Positions 26,066-34,796 of a DNA stretch of 64,000 nucleotides are shown here, in pieces (the stretch's first letter is position 1; every line of letters starts with the position of its first letter). The notes beneath the pieces are model-generated. The model searched no databases and was not told the DNA's origin. It saw only the letters and a list, made by a program, of their open reading frames with translations. This DNA comes from Acidovorax sp. 69 (GTDB lineage: Bacteria > Pseudomonadota > Gammaproteobacteria > Burkholderiales > Burkholderiaceae_C): NCBI RefSeq assembly GCF_002797445.1, contig NZ_PGEP01000001.1:991001-1055000 (forward strand). The letters are read 5' to 3'. The translations under genes were made by a program, and so were the position numbers.

Positions 26066-28141
26066 TCACGGAGTGGGATTATCTGTGTTCGTGGCCTCGG
26101 CCTCGTTCATGTCCACCGCGATGGCGATGGGCCCGCCCACGGTGTCGTCGTCCTCTTCGGCATCCTCCACCGGGCCATCGTCGCTTGAATCCGCCGGGTC
26201 GTCCAGCCGCTCGATGACGGTGCCATGGATGTCCAGGGTGATTTCATCGACTTCACCCAGCTTGACCTTGAGGCGCGCGCCGCGCGGCAGGTTTTGCGCG
26301 CCCAGTACGGGGAAGACCAGCGGAATGTCGTCTGCACGCACCAGAAAACTGCCCCCGGGGCCTTCCTTGAAGACGGTGGCGTTCAGCTCGGTGATACCGT
26401 TTTGCTCGACATATTTGAGCGTCCAGAAGCGCTCCATGCCCGCCTGGTAGCCGTTGTAGGCGCTGTAGGCGCCGTCAAAGCTGCTGATGATGGAGAACAG
26501 GTCGGCATCCTTGGGCTTGAAGGGCGCGGCCAGCGCAGCGGTCTTGCCGTGGCGGGCGCAGGCAATGATCTGCCATTGGTTGACCAGGTCGGTGTAGCGG
26601 CGCAGGGGCGACGTGGCCCATGAATACGCTTTGACGCCAATGCCCGCATGCGGCAGCGCCTTGGTGCCCATGCGCACCTTCACGCCGGGCGCCATGCTGG
26701 CCTGGCTGCGGTAGATGCCGGGCACGCCCAGCTCGGCCATCCAGCTGCCCCAGGTGCTGTTGGCCACGATCATGGCCTCGGCCACAATCAAATCGAGTGG
26801 TGCGCCGCGCTGGCGCACGCTGATCTGCACCTGCTCGTCGCCCGTGGGCTCCGCACCGTGGTTGCCGACCAGGCGGAAGTTGTAGTCCGGCCGGTTGAAG
26901 TTCTCGGGCTTGCCACGCACCACTTCGCGGCGGGCTTTGAGTTCTTTGGCCAGACGGTGCAAAAAAGATAGCTGCGGGCGCAGATCAGACAAGCGCTGCG
27001 GGTCATTTTTATGCTCAAATTCCGGGTTGCTGAGCCATTCTTCTGTCACCACGCTGTCGAGCTGGTCGTGGCGCAGGTTGGCGGCCACGTGCACCCGCTC
27101 GAGCTTGGTTTCTGAGCTTTTGAACTCCAGCGTGGCTTCGTCGATGGTCACGTATAGCGACACGGCCGGGTTGGCGCGGCCTTCGTCCAGCGTGTAGGTC
27201 TGGACCACATCGTCGGGCAGCATGGTGATCTTGTAGCCCGGCATGTACACGGTGGACAGGCGGGCGCGGCCGAGCTGGTCGATGGCGCTGCCCGGCTGGA
27301 TGGCCAGGCCGGGTGCGGCGATGTGGATGCCCAGCACCACGGTGCCCGTGCCCAGGCCTTGTACCGACAGCGCGTCGTCGATTTCGGTGGTCTGCGAGTC
27401 GTCGATGGAGTACGCCTGCGCGGTGGACAGCGGCAGCTCGTCGGCAATGACCGGCGCCGTAACGGCAGGAAACCCCGTGCCCTTGGGGAAGTTCTCGAAC
27501 AAAAAGCGCTTCCAGTGGAACTGGTAGGCCGAGTCGATGGCGCCCGCCTTTTGCAGCAGGTCGAGCGGCGCGGTGTGCGTGGCGCGGCTGGCGTCGACCA
27601 CGGCCTTGTACTCGGGGGCGTTCTTGTCGGGCTTGAACAGGATCTTGTAGAGCTGGTCGCGGATGGGCTGCGGGCATTCGCCCCGACCCAGCGCAGCGGC
27701 CCACTCGTCGATCTGTGCGAGGAGGGCCTTTTTCTTCTCGATGGCGGCCAGCGCCTGCTGCAGGATCTCGGCCGATGCCTTCTTGAACCGGCCCTTGCCT
27801 GCGCGGCGGAAGTAGTGCGGCGCGTCGTATACGCGGAACAGTGCGCCCGCCTGCTGCACCAGCGTGGCGTTTTCCGAGAAGTAGTCGCGCGCCAGGTCGG
27901 CAAAGCCGAATTCGTCCTCGGGCGCGAACTCCCAGGCGAGGTCCAGCTCGATGGACTCGGCCACGGCCTGGGCCTGGGCGATCAATTCGGAAGGGGAGGG
28001 CTTCTCGAATTTCAGGAGGATGTGGGCGGCCTTGACCTTGACTCGCTTGCCCGAGTCAAGCTCGACCTGGGCGGATGTATCGGCTTCGGACAGGATACGG
28101 CCGGCCATGAATTTGCCGGCTTCTTCAAACAATGCGTGCAT
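26066..28141 (-). CDS. RNB domain exoribonuclease (RNase II family)
   Basis: This is a 3'-to-5' exoribonuclease of the RNase II/R superfamily, 691 residues from ATG 28141 (MHALFEEAGKFMAGRIL). The RNB catalytic region has the acidic cluster in SIDDSQTTEIDDALSVQ and continues through HIAAPGLAIQPGSAID and YKITMLPDDVVQTYTLDEG. Near its end is SWATSPLRRYTDLVNQWQI, the second signature. There is a short C-terminal S1-like part followed by an acidic tail (DSSDDGPVEDAEEDDD). The N-terminus lacks the cold-shock pair of RNase R, so it is the shorter betaproteobacterial form. It precedes the TonB-like gene. Confidence 0.92.
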   Translation of the reverse strand: MHALFEEAGKFMAGRILSEADTSAQVELDSGKRVKVKAAHILLKFEKPSPSELIAQAQAVAESIELDLAWEFAPEDEFGFADLARDYFSENATLVQQAGALFRVYDAPHYFRRAGKGRFKKASAEILQQALAAIEKKKALLAQIDEWAAALGRGECPQPIRDQLYKILFKPDKNAPEYKAVVDASRATHTAPLDLLQKAGAIDSAYQFHWKRFLFENFPKGTGFPAVTAPVIADELPLSTAQAYSIDDSQTTEIDDALSVQGLGTGTVVLGIHIAAPGLAIQPGSAIDQLGRARLSTVYMPGYKITMLPDDVVQTYTLDEGRANPAVSLYVTIDEATLEFKSSETKLERVHVAANLRHDQLDSVVTEEWLSNPEFEHKNDPQRLSDLRPQLSFLHRLAKELKARREVVRGKPENFNRPDYNFRLVGNHGAEPTGDEQVQISVRQRGAPLDLIVAEAMIVANSTWGSWMAELGVPGIYRSQASMAPGVKVRMGTKALPHAGIGVKAYSWATSPLRRYTDLVNQWQIIACARHGKTAALAAPFKPKDADLFSIISSFDGAYSAYNGYQAGMERFWTLKYVEQNGITELNATVFKEGPGGSFLVRADDIPLVFPVLGAQNLPRGARLKVKLGEVDEITLDIHGTVIERLDDPADSSDDGPVEDAEEDDDTVGGPIAIAVDMNEAEATNTDNPTP

Positions 28142-28265
28142 GGCGGGATTGTCCCATGGGCGCCGCCGCAGCCTGCGAAGGCCCCCGGAAGGCGTGGGAG
28201 GCGCAATCGCTGGGGGCCGGCGCATATGATCCACGGCGCCCTTTCACGCTTCATCTGGGTCCGAC

Positions 28266-29828
28266 ATGCCTTTTGCCGCTGTTGCCACGCCGCTGACAAT
28301 GCTGGCGGTGGCATTGCCTTTTCTGTACTGTTTCACGCAGGCGCCCATCATCAATTTCTGGCCCGTGCTCGCTTCGTGGGGATGTGGCGTGGTACTGGTG
28401 CTTTTTGCCTTGGCGGGAAGAGGGGGGCGATCTGCCAGGGCGCGTGATCCGCGCTCGCCGTGGCAGCTTGTGTCTGTGGGACAACTGGCCGCCGGGCTGC
28501 TTTGCGCCTCGCTGGTGGCGGGTGTCATCGGCTTGTTGCAGTATTTTCTGGGGGACCCCGGGATTGTTGGGGTGCAGCCGTCCACATTGGGGCAGGCCAT
28601 TGGCAACCTGCGCCAGCGGAACCAGCAGGCATCGCTGATCAGCATGGGGGTGTTGGCCGTGTTCTGGCTGATGGAACACAGGGCACCGGCACTGATGGGG
28701 AGTCTTGCTGTCGCGCACAGGCGGATGGCTCAATGGGGGCTCCTCGGGATTTGCGCGGCGGCCTTGGCACTGCTGGCTGCGGCCAGTGCGGCCACCGCGT
28801 CCCGCACGGGAGGCCTGCAATGGCTGCTGGTGGTGGCGTTGCTGGCACTGTGGCCGGTGGCGGGTGGGCGCAGGCCTTGGGGCTTCGTGCTGCTGGCTCT
28901 GGCGTTCTACGGGGTGGCCGCCTGGGCTTTGCCTGTTCTATTGCAGGCCTGGAGCGGGGTAGCCACGGATGGGCTTTTTACACGTTTTTTGGCTGAGCAG
29001 CCCGATTGCAACAGCCGCACGGCCCTGTGGTCTAACGTGATGTACCTGATCGCACAACGGCCCTGGTCCGGATGGGGGTGGGGCGAACTGGACTACGCCC
29101 ACTATGTGACGCTGTTTCCGGGAGAGCGGTTCTGCGTTCTGCTGGACAATGCCCATAACCTGCCTCTGCAGTTGGCTGTGGAGTTGGGTTTGCCAACCGC
29201 CTTGCTCTTATGCGGCCTGGTTGTGACCTGGGTGGTTCGCAGCAGGCCCTGGAGAGAGTCATATCCGCCCCGTCAGTTCGCCTGGGGCCTACTCGCTATC
29301 GTGGGTTTGCACAGCCTGCTGGAGTTTCCCCTGTGGTACGGGCCCTTTCAGCTGGTCACCGTGTTGGCTGTGCTGCTGCTGGTGCGTTGGGAGGTGCCAA
29401 GCTGGGCGGAGCGGTTGGGGATTGCCCTGGTCGTGGTGGTGGTGGTCATGGGGGGCTATGCGGGTTGGGATTTCCACCGAGTCAGTCAACTTTACATGCC
29501 CATTGCGGAGCGAGCACCCTCTTTGCGCAGCGATACAGTGCGAAAGGTGGGCGGCACGCCCTTCTTTACGGACCAGGTCGATTTTGCATTGCTGACCACC
29601 CTTGGACTCACGGAAGATAACGCAGCGCAGGTCTTTGCCGTTGCCAATAAGCTGTTGCACTTTTCGCCCGAACCCCGCGTGATAGAGCCGCTGATTGAGA
29701 GTGCTGTGATGTTGGGGCTGGACGATGAGGCGGCTTTTCATCTGAAGCGCTATCGTGCGGCCTATCCTGCGGACTATGCACGCTGGCAAGAAGAAGGTCG
29801 GCGGCTTTCGTCGCGCCTGAGGCCGTGA
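28266..29828 (+). CDS. PglL/Wzy-type O-oligosaccharyltransferase or O-antigen ligase family protein
   Basis: This is a polytopic membrane protein of 520 residues with about 12 hydrophobic segments and the Wzy_C signature region. The periplasmic part has NQQASLISMG at the front and RPWSGWGWGELDYAHY with LLDNAHNLPLQLAVELGLP in the large loop. SLLEFPLWYGPFQ follows, which is typical of PglL-type protein O-glycosyl transferases. A soluble C-terminal tail of about 100 residues (Wzy_C_2-like) ends the protein. It probably transfers lipid-linked glycan to pilin or other proteins in the periplasm. Single isolated pglL genes are common in this family of bacteria. No glycan synthesis genes are nearby. 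Confidence 0.86.
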   Translation: MPFAAVATPLTMLAVALPFLYCFTQAPIINFWPVLASWGCGVVLVLFALAGRGGRSARARDPRSPWQLVSVGQLAAGLLCASLVAGVIGLLQYFLGDPGIVGVQPSTLGQAIGNLRQRNQQASLISMGVLAVFWLMEHRAPALMGSLAVAHRRMAQWGLLGICAAALALLAAASAATASRTGGLQWLLVVALLALWPVAGGRRPWGFVLLALAFYGVAAWALPVLLQAWSGVATDGLFTRFLAEQPDCNSRTALWSNVMYLIAQRPWSGWGWGELDYAHYVTLFPGERFCVLLDNAHNLPLQLAVELGLPTALLLCGLVVTWVVRSRPWRESYPPRQFAWGLLAIVGLHSLLEFPLWYGPFQLVTVLAVLLLVRWEVPSWAERLGIALVVVVVVMGGYAGWDFHRVSQLYMPIAERAPSLRSDTVRKVGGTPFFTDQVDFALLTTLGLTEDNAAQVFAVANKLLHFSPEPRVIEPLIESAVMLGLDDEAAFHLKRYRAAYPADYARWQEEGRRLSSRLRP

Positions 29829-29862
29829 CGGGCGGCTTTGGGCACGCGTCTCGCTCAGGCTT

Positions 29863-30447
29863 TTAGGTCAGTTGAAGGAACCGGGTGATAACGGGCAGGT
29901 AGTCCCCAAAGTTGCCCAGTGCGTGGTCTCCGCCCTCTTGCACGATCTGGCGGGCTTGCGGATAGCGCCCCGCCATTTCGCGCCAGTCGAGCACTTCATC
30001 CCCTTTGGCCATGATGGCCAGCTCGGGGGCCGCGGGGGCATGGCCCCGCATGTCCAGGGCCTGGAGTTCGCCGATGTATTCCGGCAGAAAGTAGAACCGC
30101 TCGGAGGGGTTTTGCCAGGTGGTTTGCTCGCCGATGTAGCGCTTGAGATCGCGGGCTGGGTCCACGGCGGGGTTGAGCATCACACTGGGGCAGGTGGCGT
30201 GCTGGGCCACCCAGCTTGCATAAAACCCACCCAGCGACGATCCGATCACTGCCATCGCCCCACGGGGCCACTCGGCGATGCCCTGGGCCACCAGGGCCAT
30301 GGCGGCTTGGGGCGAGGGCGGCAACTGGGGGCACCAGAAAGTAACCGCAGGGTGGTGCCGGGCCACATGGGCTGCCATCTGGCGCGCCTTGGCCGACGAG
30401 GGCGAAGATCGAAAGCCGTGCAGGTACAGGAGGTGTGTGGTGGTCAT
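29863..30447 (-). CDS. YqiA-type alpha/beta-hydrolase esterase
   Basis: This is a small cytoplasmic esterase of 194 residues. The start at 30447 gives the family opening HLLYLHGFRSSPSSAKA. The nucleophile elbow is GSSLGGFYASW, the acid residue is likely in MAKGDEVLDWREM, and the histidine is in EGGDHALGNF. All three match the YqiA (UPF0227) family, which has weak palmitoyl-CoA/ester activity in E. coli. It is divergent from the kinase-HDOD gene. Longer in-frame starts upstream add unrelated residues. Confidence 0.9.
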   Translation of the reverse strand: MTTTHLLYLHGFRSSPSSAKARQMAAHVARHHPAVTFWCPQLPPSPQAAMALVAQGIAEWPRGAMAVIGSSLGGFYASWVAQHATCPSVMLNPAVDPARDLKRYIGEQTTWQNPSERFYFLPEYIGELQALDMRGHAPAAPELAIMAKGDEVLDWREMAGRYPQARQIVQEGGDHALGNFGDYLPVITRFLQLT

Positions 30448-30564
30448 CAGAGTCAGGGGCGCGCAGGGCAGGGGAATCACTGCTTCATGCAGGGTGGCGC
30501 AGGCATAAGATAGGAGATACAAGGGCGCCACGCAGTGCGGCGTCTTGATTTGCCACCCTGCACC

Positions 30565-33003
30565 ATGACCGATTTTGCCCCGCTTTCCACCGCCAGACGA
30601 TGGGCTCTCGGATCAGGCGACAAGCCCCCCGCCTCGCTGGGCCGGTTTGAACTGAAGAAGCAGCTGGGCCGGGGGGCCCAGGCCACTGTGTGGCTGGCTG
30701 TGGACCCACGCCTGCAGCGTGAGGTGGCCATCAAGCTCATGCGCCCCCTGCAGGCCCGGGACCCATCGGTGCTGGAGCATTGGCTGCGCGAAGCGCGCCA
30801 TGTGGGGCGCCTTGCGCATCCGTACATCGTGCCGGTGTTCGAGGCCGATGTGCAGGGCCTGCAGCCGTATATCGTTTTTGAGTATGTGCCCGGATTGACT
30901 CTGGCCGAGCACCTGGCCCAGCAGGGGCGGTGCACGCCACATGATGCGGTGGCGCTTTTGGTGGACGTGCTCGACGGCCTGCATGCGGCACACCAGGCGG
31001 GTATCGTCCACCGCGACCTCAAGCCTTCCAACATCATGGTCGATACCCATCGACATGCGCGGGTGATGGATTTCGGTATGGCTGCCCCGGTGCAGGCTGA
31101 GCCCGATGCGCAACTGGCCAGCGGTACGCCTGCTTACATGGCGCCCGAGGCGGCCGCAGGTGCTGCGCCGACGCCTGCGATGGATGTGTATTCTGCCGCG
31201 CTGGTGCTGATCGAGTTGCTGACAGGCAAACCACTGATTCATCAGAAAGACACCTGGCAGGCGCTGTACCGCATTGCCAATGAAGACCTGGTGTTGCCCG
31301 ACGATCTGGGCCCTGGCGTGGATGACGGACTTCGGGCCATCCTTCAACGCGCCATCGCACGCGACCCCGGGCAGCGTTATCCGTCGGCTGCCGAGTTGCG
31401 GGATGCGTTGCGCGCCTGGGCAGCCCCCGCCAGCGCCCCCACGGCCGCGAGCAATGCCACGTTGGATTTTTTGTTGCGCCGCATGCGGCACAAGAGCGAT
31501 TTCCCGGCGTTGTCGGATTCGGTAGCCCGCATCCAGCGCGTTGCCAACTCGGAAGACGACAGCATCAGCGACCTGACACACGAAATCCTCAAGGATGTGG
31601 CGCTGACCAACAAGCTGCTGCGCCTGGTCAACAGCGTGCACTACGCACATGCCAGCCGGGGCACGATCAGCACGGTCTCGCGTGCGGTGAGCCTGGTGGG
31701 TTTCAACGCCGTGCGCAACATGGCGCTGAGCCTGGTGTTGCTGGACCATATGCAGGACAAGGCACATGCCAGCCAGATGCGCGAGGAGTTCTTGCGGGCC
31801 ATGATGGCGGGATCGGTGGCGGCCGAGTTGTGCGCCACCAGTCAGGCTGCTGAAGAAGCGTTCATTGGCGCCATGTTCCAGAACCTGGGGCGCATGTTGT
31901 GCGAATTTTATTTTCCAGAAGAGGCCCGGCAGGTTCGCAGTCTGGTGGCCTCTGGGCGCTTGGAGGGCGGAGAAGAGCCTGCGTCCTTGCAGGTGCTGGG
32001 GCTGGGTTTTGAGGATTTGGGGGTGGGTGTTGCTCGCGTATGGGGTTTGCCCGAAAGCCTGCAGCGCTGCATGCGCAAACCGCTGGGTTCCCCCATGCAG
32101 CGCGCGCCTGAGCAGGGCATAGAGCGTCTGCGCTGGGCGGCCATGGCGGCCAACGAAGTGGCCAGCACGCTGTTGTTCAGCGAGCCCGCCCAGCTCGAAG
32201 CCCAGTTGGGGCAAATCGGGGCCCGGTACGCGCGCACGCTGGCCCTGTCGGCCGAGGCAATTGCCGAAGCCACCCTGCGCGCACGCCACAAACTGGTGGC
32301 ATTGGCCGAAGCGCTCGATCTGCGTGTCGCCCCCGACACCCCCGCCGCCCGACTGCTGAAGCTGCCCCCGGTGGCTGGATCGCAGGTTGTCCCCGAAGAT
32401 GCCATCGGGGCGCATGAACTGCGCGTCAGCGAAACCCAGCCCCTGCCTGCGGTACTCGAATCCCAGGCCGGCGGCGCGGTGTCGGTGGCCCAGGTCAACG
32501 AGGTGTTGGCCGCAGGTATCCAGGACATCACCAATGCCATGGTCGAGAGTTTTCAGCTCAATGATGTGCTTCGCATGATTCTGGAAACCATGTTTCGTGC
32601 GCTGGGTTTTCGGCGCATGGTGTTTTGCCTGCGCGAGGCGCGCACCGACATGCTGACGGGCCGCTTTGGTCTGGGGGAGGGGAGTGAAACGGCCGTTCGT
32701 GCCCTGAAAGTGCCTCTCAAAGCGCAGGGCGATCTGTTTGCTGCGGTGTGCTTGCGGGGGGCGGATACCCTCATCAACGACGCGACCGAACCCCGCATGC
32801 AGGCGCGCCTGCCCGAGTGGTACCGCAAGGGGATCAACGCCCCGTCGTTCCTGCTCTTGCCGCTGCAAATCAAGGGGCAGACCTTTGCGTTGATTTACGC
32901 CGACCAGGCCGCAGCGGGCGGTATTGTGGTGGACGACAAGGCCCTGGGTCTGCTGCGAACGCTGCGCAACCAGGCCGTCATGGCCTTCCGACAGGCAGGT
33001 TGA
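30565..33003 (+). CDS. Ser/Thr protein kinase fused to HDOD and GAF domains
   Basis: This 812-residue signalling protein has three parts. A eukaryotic-type kinase domain begins near residue 34 with the glycine loop LGRGAQATVWLAVD, has the catalytic HRDLKPSN near residue 148 and an MDFGMA motif in place of DFG. An HDOD domain spans about residues 300-510 (FPALSDSVARIQRVAN, LVNSVHYAHASRGTIST, AVSLVGFNAVRNMAL). A GAF-like domain fills about 645-812 (QDITNAMVESFQLNDVLRMIL, LPLQIKGQTFALIYAD). It has no membrane segment, so it is cytosolic. It probably joins phosphorylation to second-messenger or c-di-GMP-type control through HDOD; the target is unknown. ATG 30565 is preferred to a GTG at 30535. 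rodA follows after 36 bases. Confidence 0.9.
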   Translation: MTDFAPLSTARRWALGSGDKPPASLGRFELKKQLGRGAQATVWLAVDPRLQREVAIKLMRPLQARDPSVLEHWLREARHVGRLAHPYIVPVFEADVQGLQPYIVFEYVPGLTLAEHLAQQGRCTPHDAVALLVDVLDGLHAAHQAGIVHRDLKPSNIMVDTHRHARVMDFGMAAPVQAEPDAQLASGTPAYMAPEAAAGAAPTPAMDVYSAALVLIELLTGKPLIHQKDTWQALYRIANEDLVLPDDLGPGVDDGLRAILQRAIARDPGQRYPSAAELRDALRAWAAPASAPTAASNATLDFLLRRMRHKSDFPALSDSVARIQRVANSEDDSISDLTHEILKDVALTNKLLRLVNSVHYAHASRGTISTVSRAVSLVGFNAVRNMALSLVLLDHMQDKAHASQMREEFLRAMMAGSVAAELCATSQAAEEAFIGAMFQNLGRMLCEFYFPEEARQVRSLVASGRLEGGEEPASLQVLGLGFEDLGVGVARVWGLPESLQRCMRKPLGSPMQRAPEQGIERLRWAAMAANEVASTLLFSEPAQLEAQLGQIGARYARTLALSAEAIAEATLRARHKLVALAEALDLRVAPDTPAARLLKLPPVAGSQVVPEDAIGAHELRVSETQPLPAVLESQAGGAVSVAQVNEVLAAGIQDITNAMVESFQLNDVLRMILETMFRALGFRRMVFCLREARTDMLTGRFGLGEGSETAVRALKVPLKAQGDLFAAVCLRGADTLINDATEPRMQARLPEWYRKGINAPSFLLLPLQIKGQTFALIYADQAAAGGIVVDDKALGLLRTLRNQAVMAFRQAG

Positions 33004-33039
33004 GGGCGTTTCGTTCCAAGGCAGCCCGATAATCGGAGG

Positions 33040-34212
33040 ATGGCCGTCGTATTTGAAAAGCCCACGCTGTCTCAGCGTCTTGCTCCCTTGTTTCGGGGGT
33101 TTGATCTTCCGCTCATTCTGTTAGTGGTCCTGCTGGCATGTGCAGGGCTGCTGGCCATGTATTCGTCGGGGTACGACCATGGCACACGTTTTGTGGACCA
33201 CGGACGCAACATGTTGATTGCGGGCACCATCCTTTTCATGGTGGCCCAGGTGCCACCGCAGAAGATCATGGCCTGCGCTTTGCCTTTGTATGCCGCCGGT
33301 GTGGCCTTGCTGGTGGCCGTGGCGTTGTTTGGCATCACCAAGAAGGGCGCGCAGCGCTGGATCAATGTGGGTATCGTCATCCAGCCCAGCGAAATCCTCA
33401 AGATCGCCATGCCCCTGATGCTGGCCTGGTGGTTTCAGAAGCGCGAAGGCGCGCTGCGGCCTCTGGACTTCGCCGCAGCGGGTTTGCTGCTTGTGGTGCC
33501 GGTGGGGCTCATCATGAAGCAGCCCGACCTTGGTACGTCGCTGCTGGTGCTGGCGGCGGGCCTGTCGGTCATATTTTTTGCGGGTTTGTCTTGGAAACTG
33601 ATCTTGCCGCCTGTGCTGATTGGCGGGGTAGGCATCTTCACGCTGGTGCTATTGGGCGACCAGTTGTGCGCGGACGGCGTGCGCTGGGTGGTGCTGCACG
33701 ACTACCAGCAGCAGCGCATTTGCACGTTGCTGGATCCCACCCGTGATCCGCTGGGCAAGGGGTTCCACATCATCCAGGGCATGATCGCCATCGGTTCGGG
33801 CGGCCTGTGGGGCAAGGGCTTCATGGCGGGCACGCAGACCCATCTGGAGTTCATCCCCGAGCGCACCACCGATTTCATTTTTGCCGCCTTCTCCGAGGAG
33901 TTCGGGCTGGCAGGCAACCTGTTCCTGATCGTCTGTTTCTTGCTGCTGGTCTGGCGGGGCCTGGCCATTGCCGTGGGGGCCACCAGCCTGTTCGGGCGCT
34001 TGATGGCGGGGGCTGTGTCAATGATCTTCTTTACCTATGCCTTCGTGAACACGGGCATGGTCAGCGGCATCCTCCCCGTGGTGGGGGTGCCGCTGCCGTT
34101 CATCAGCTATGGCGGCACGGCCATGGTCACCCTCGGACTGGCGCTGGGCATTCTGATGTCGGTGGCACGGGCGCAGAAGCAGGACACGAAAGACCCCCGC
34201 CCAGCGCTCTAG
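33040..34212 (+). CDS. rodA: Rod shape-determining protein RodA (SEDS glycosyltransferase)
   Basis: RodA is the SEDS-family peptidoglycan polymerase of the elongasome, partner of PBP2. The 390-residue product has about ten membrane helices and the SEDS landmarks: ITKKGAQRWINVGIVIQPSEILKIAMP, MKQPDLGTSLLV, the large periplasmic loop ending QGMIAIGSGGLWGKGF, FIPERTTDFIFAAFSEEFGL and VGVPLPFISYGGTAMV. The start at 33040 sits close to the end of the kinase gene, and the two may be co-transcribed. mreBCD and mrdA are not in the window on the upstream side. Confidence 0.95.
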   Translation: MAVVFEKPTLSQRLAPLFRGFDLPLILLVVLLACAGLLAMYSSGYDHGTRFVDHGRNMLIAGTILFMVAQVPPQKIMACALPLYAAGVALLVAVALFGITKKGAQRWINVGIVIQPSEILKIAMPLMLAWWFQKREGALRPLDFAAAGLLLVVPVGLIMKQPDLGTSLLVLAAGLSVIFFAGLSWKLILPPVLIGGVGIFTLVLLGDQLCADGVRWVVLHDYQQQRICTLLDPTRDPLGKGFHIIQGMIAIGSGGLWGKGFMAGTQTHLEFIPERTTDFIFAAFSEEFGLAGNLFLIVCFLLLVWRGLAIAVGATSLFGRLMAGAVSMIFFTYAFVNTGMVSGILPVVGVPLPFISYGGTAMVTLGLALGILMSVARAQKQDTKDPRPAL

Positions 34213-34368
34213 AACCGGCCCCGTATCTTTGGGTAGATCGCTCACAAAGACTTTGAACAGGTTCTTCGTTCAGGCGGCCGAAGGGGTTTGCCCGGCGTTG
34301 CGTGCGCAGGGGCTTCGGGTTACAAAGCGGTTGCCAGCTGTGTTTTGGCAATCTCTGGAGGTGCTCCC

Positions 34369-34710
34369 ATGGCGTCGAAGTTCGAGCTGAAGAAGTCCAA
34401 GAATGACAAGTTTGTCTTTAACCTTCTGGCGGGCAACGGGCAGGTCATTCTGACCAGCGAGATGTATGACTCCAAGGCGAGCGCGCTCAATGGCATCGAA
34501 TCCGTCAGGAAGAACGCGCCCAACGACGGCCGTTATGGTCGGCTTTGCGCCAAGGATGGCTCACCGTACTTCACGCTCAAGGCGGCCAATGGCCAGGTAA
34601 TTGGGCAAAGCCAGATGTACTCAGGAGAAAAAGCGCGCGATGCGGGCATCGAGTCTGTTCAGCAGAACGCGCCGGGTGCGGTGACCAGCGACCTCACAGC
34701 GGCTGGCTGA
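34369..34710 (+). CDS. YegP family protein (two DUF1508 repeats)
   Basis: This small protein of 113 residues is made of two DUF1508/YegP repeats: KFELKKSKNDKFVFNLLAGNG and, in the second half, YFTLKAANGQVIGQSQMY. Each repeat is followed by a helix ending in SALNGIESVRKNAP or ARDAGIESVQQNAP. The start at 34369 has a good ribosome site (ctggagg). Structures of relatives show a compact dimer-like fold; the function is unknown. Confidence 0.9.
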   Translation: MASKFELKKSKNDKFVFNLLAGNGQVILTSEMYDSKASALNGIESVRKNAPNDGRYGRLCAKDGSPYFTLKAANGQVIGQSQMYSGEKARDAGIESVQQNAPGAVTSDLTAAG

Positions 34711-34796
34711 CCAGGAATCCGGTTGATTGATGGGGTAGGGGCATGGTTCGTGTCCCTGCTTACGTGCGGGCATGGCTGCGCGCCTAAAATGCGCCA

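Noticed and set aside
28251..28820. Minus-strand open frame at the start of the PglL-type gene
   Set aside because: It is antisense to a well-supported membrane protein and has no domain.
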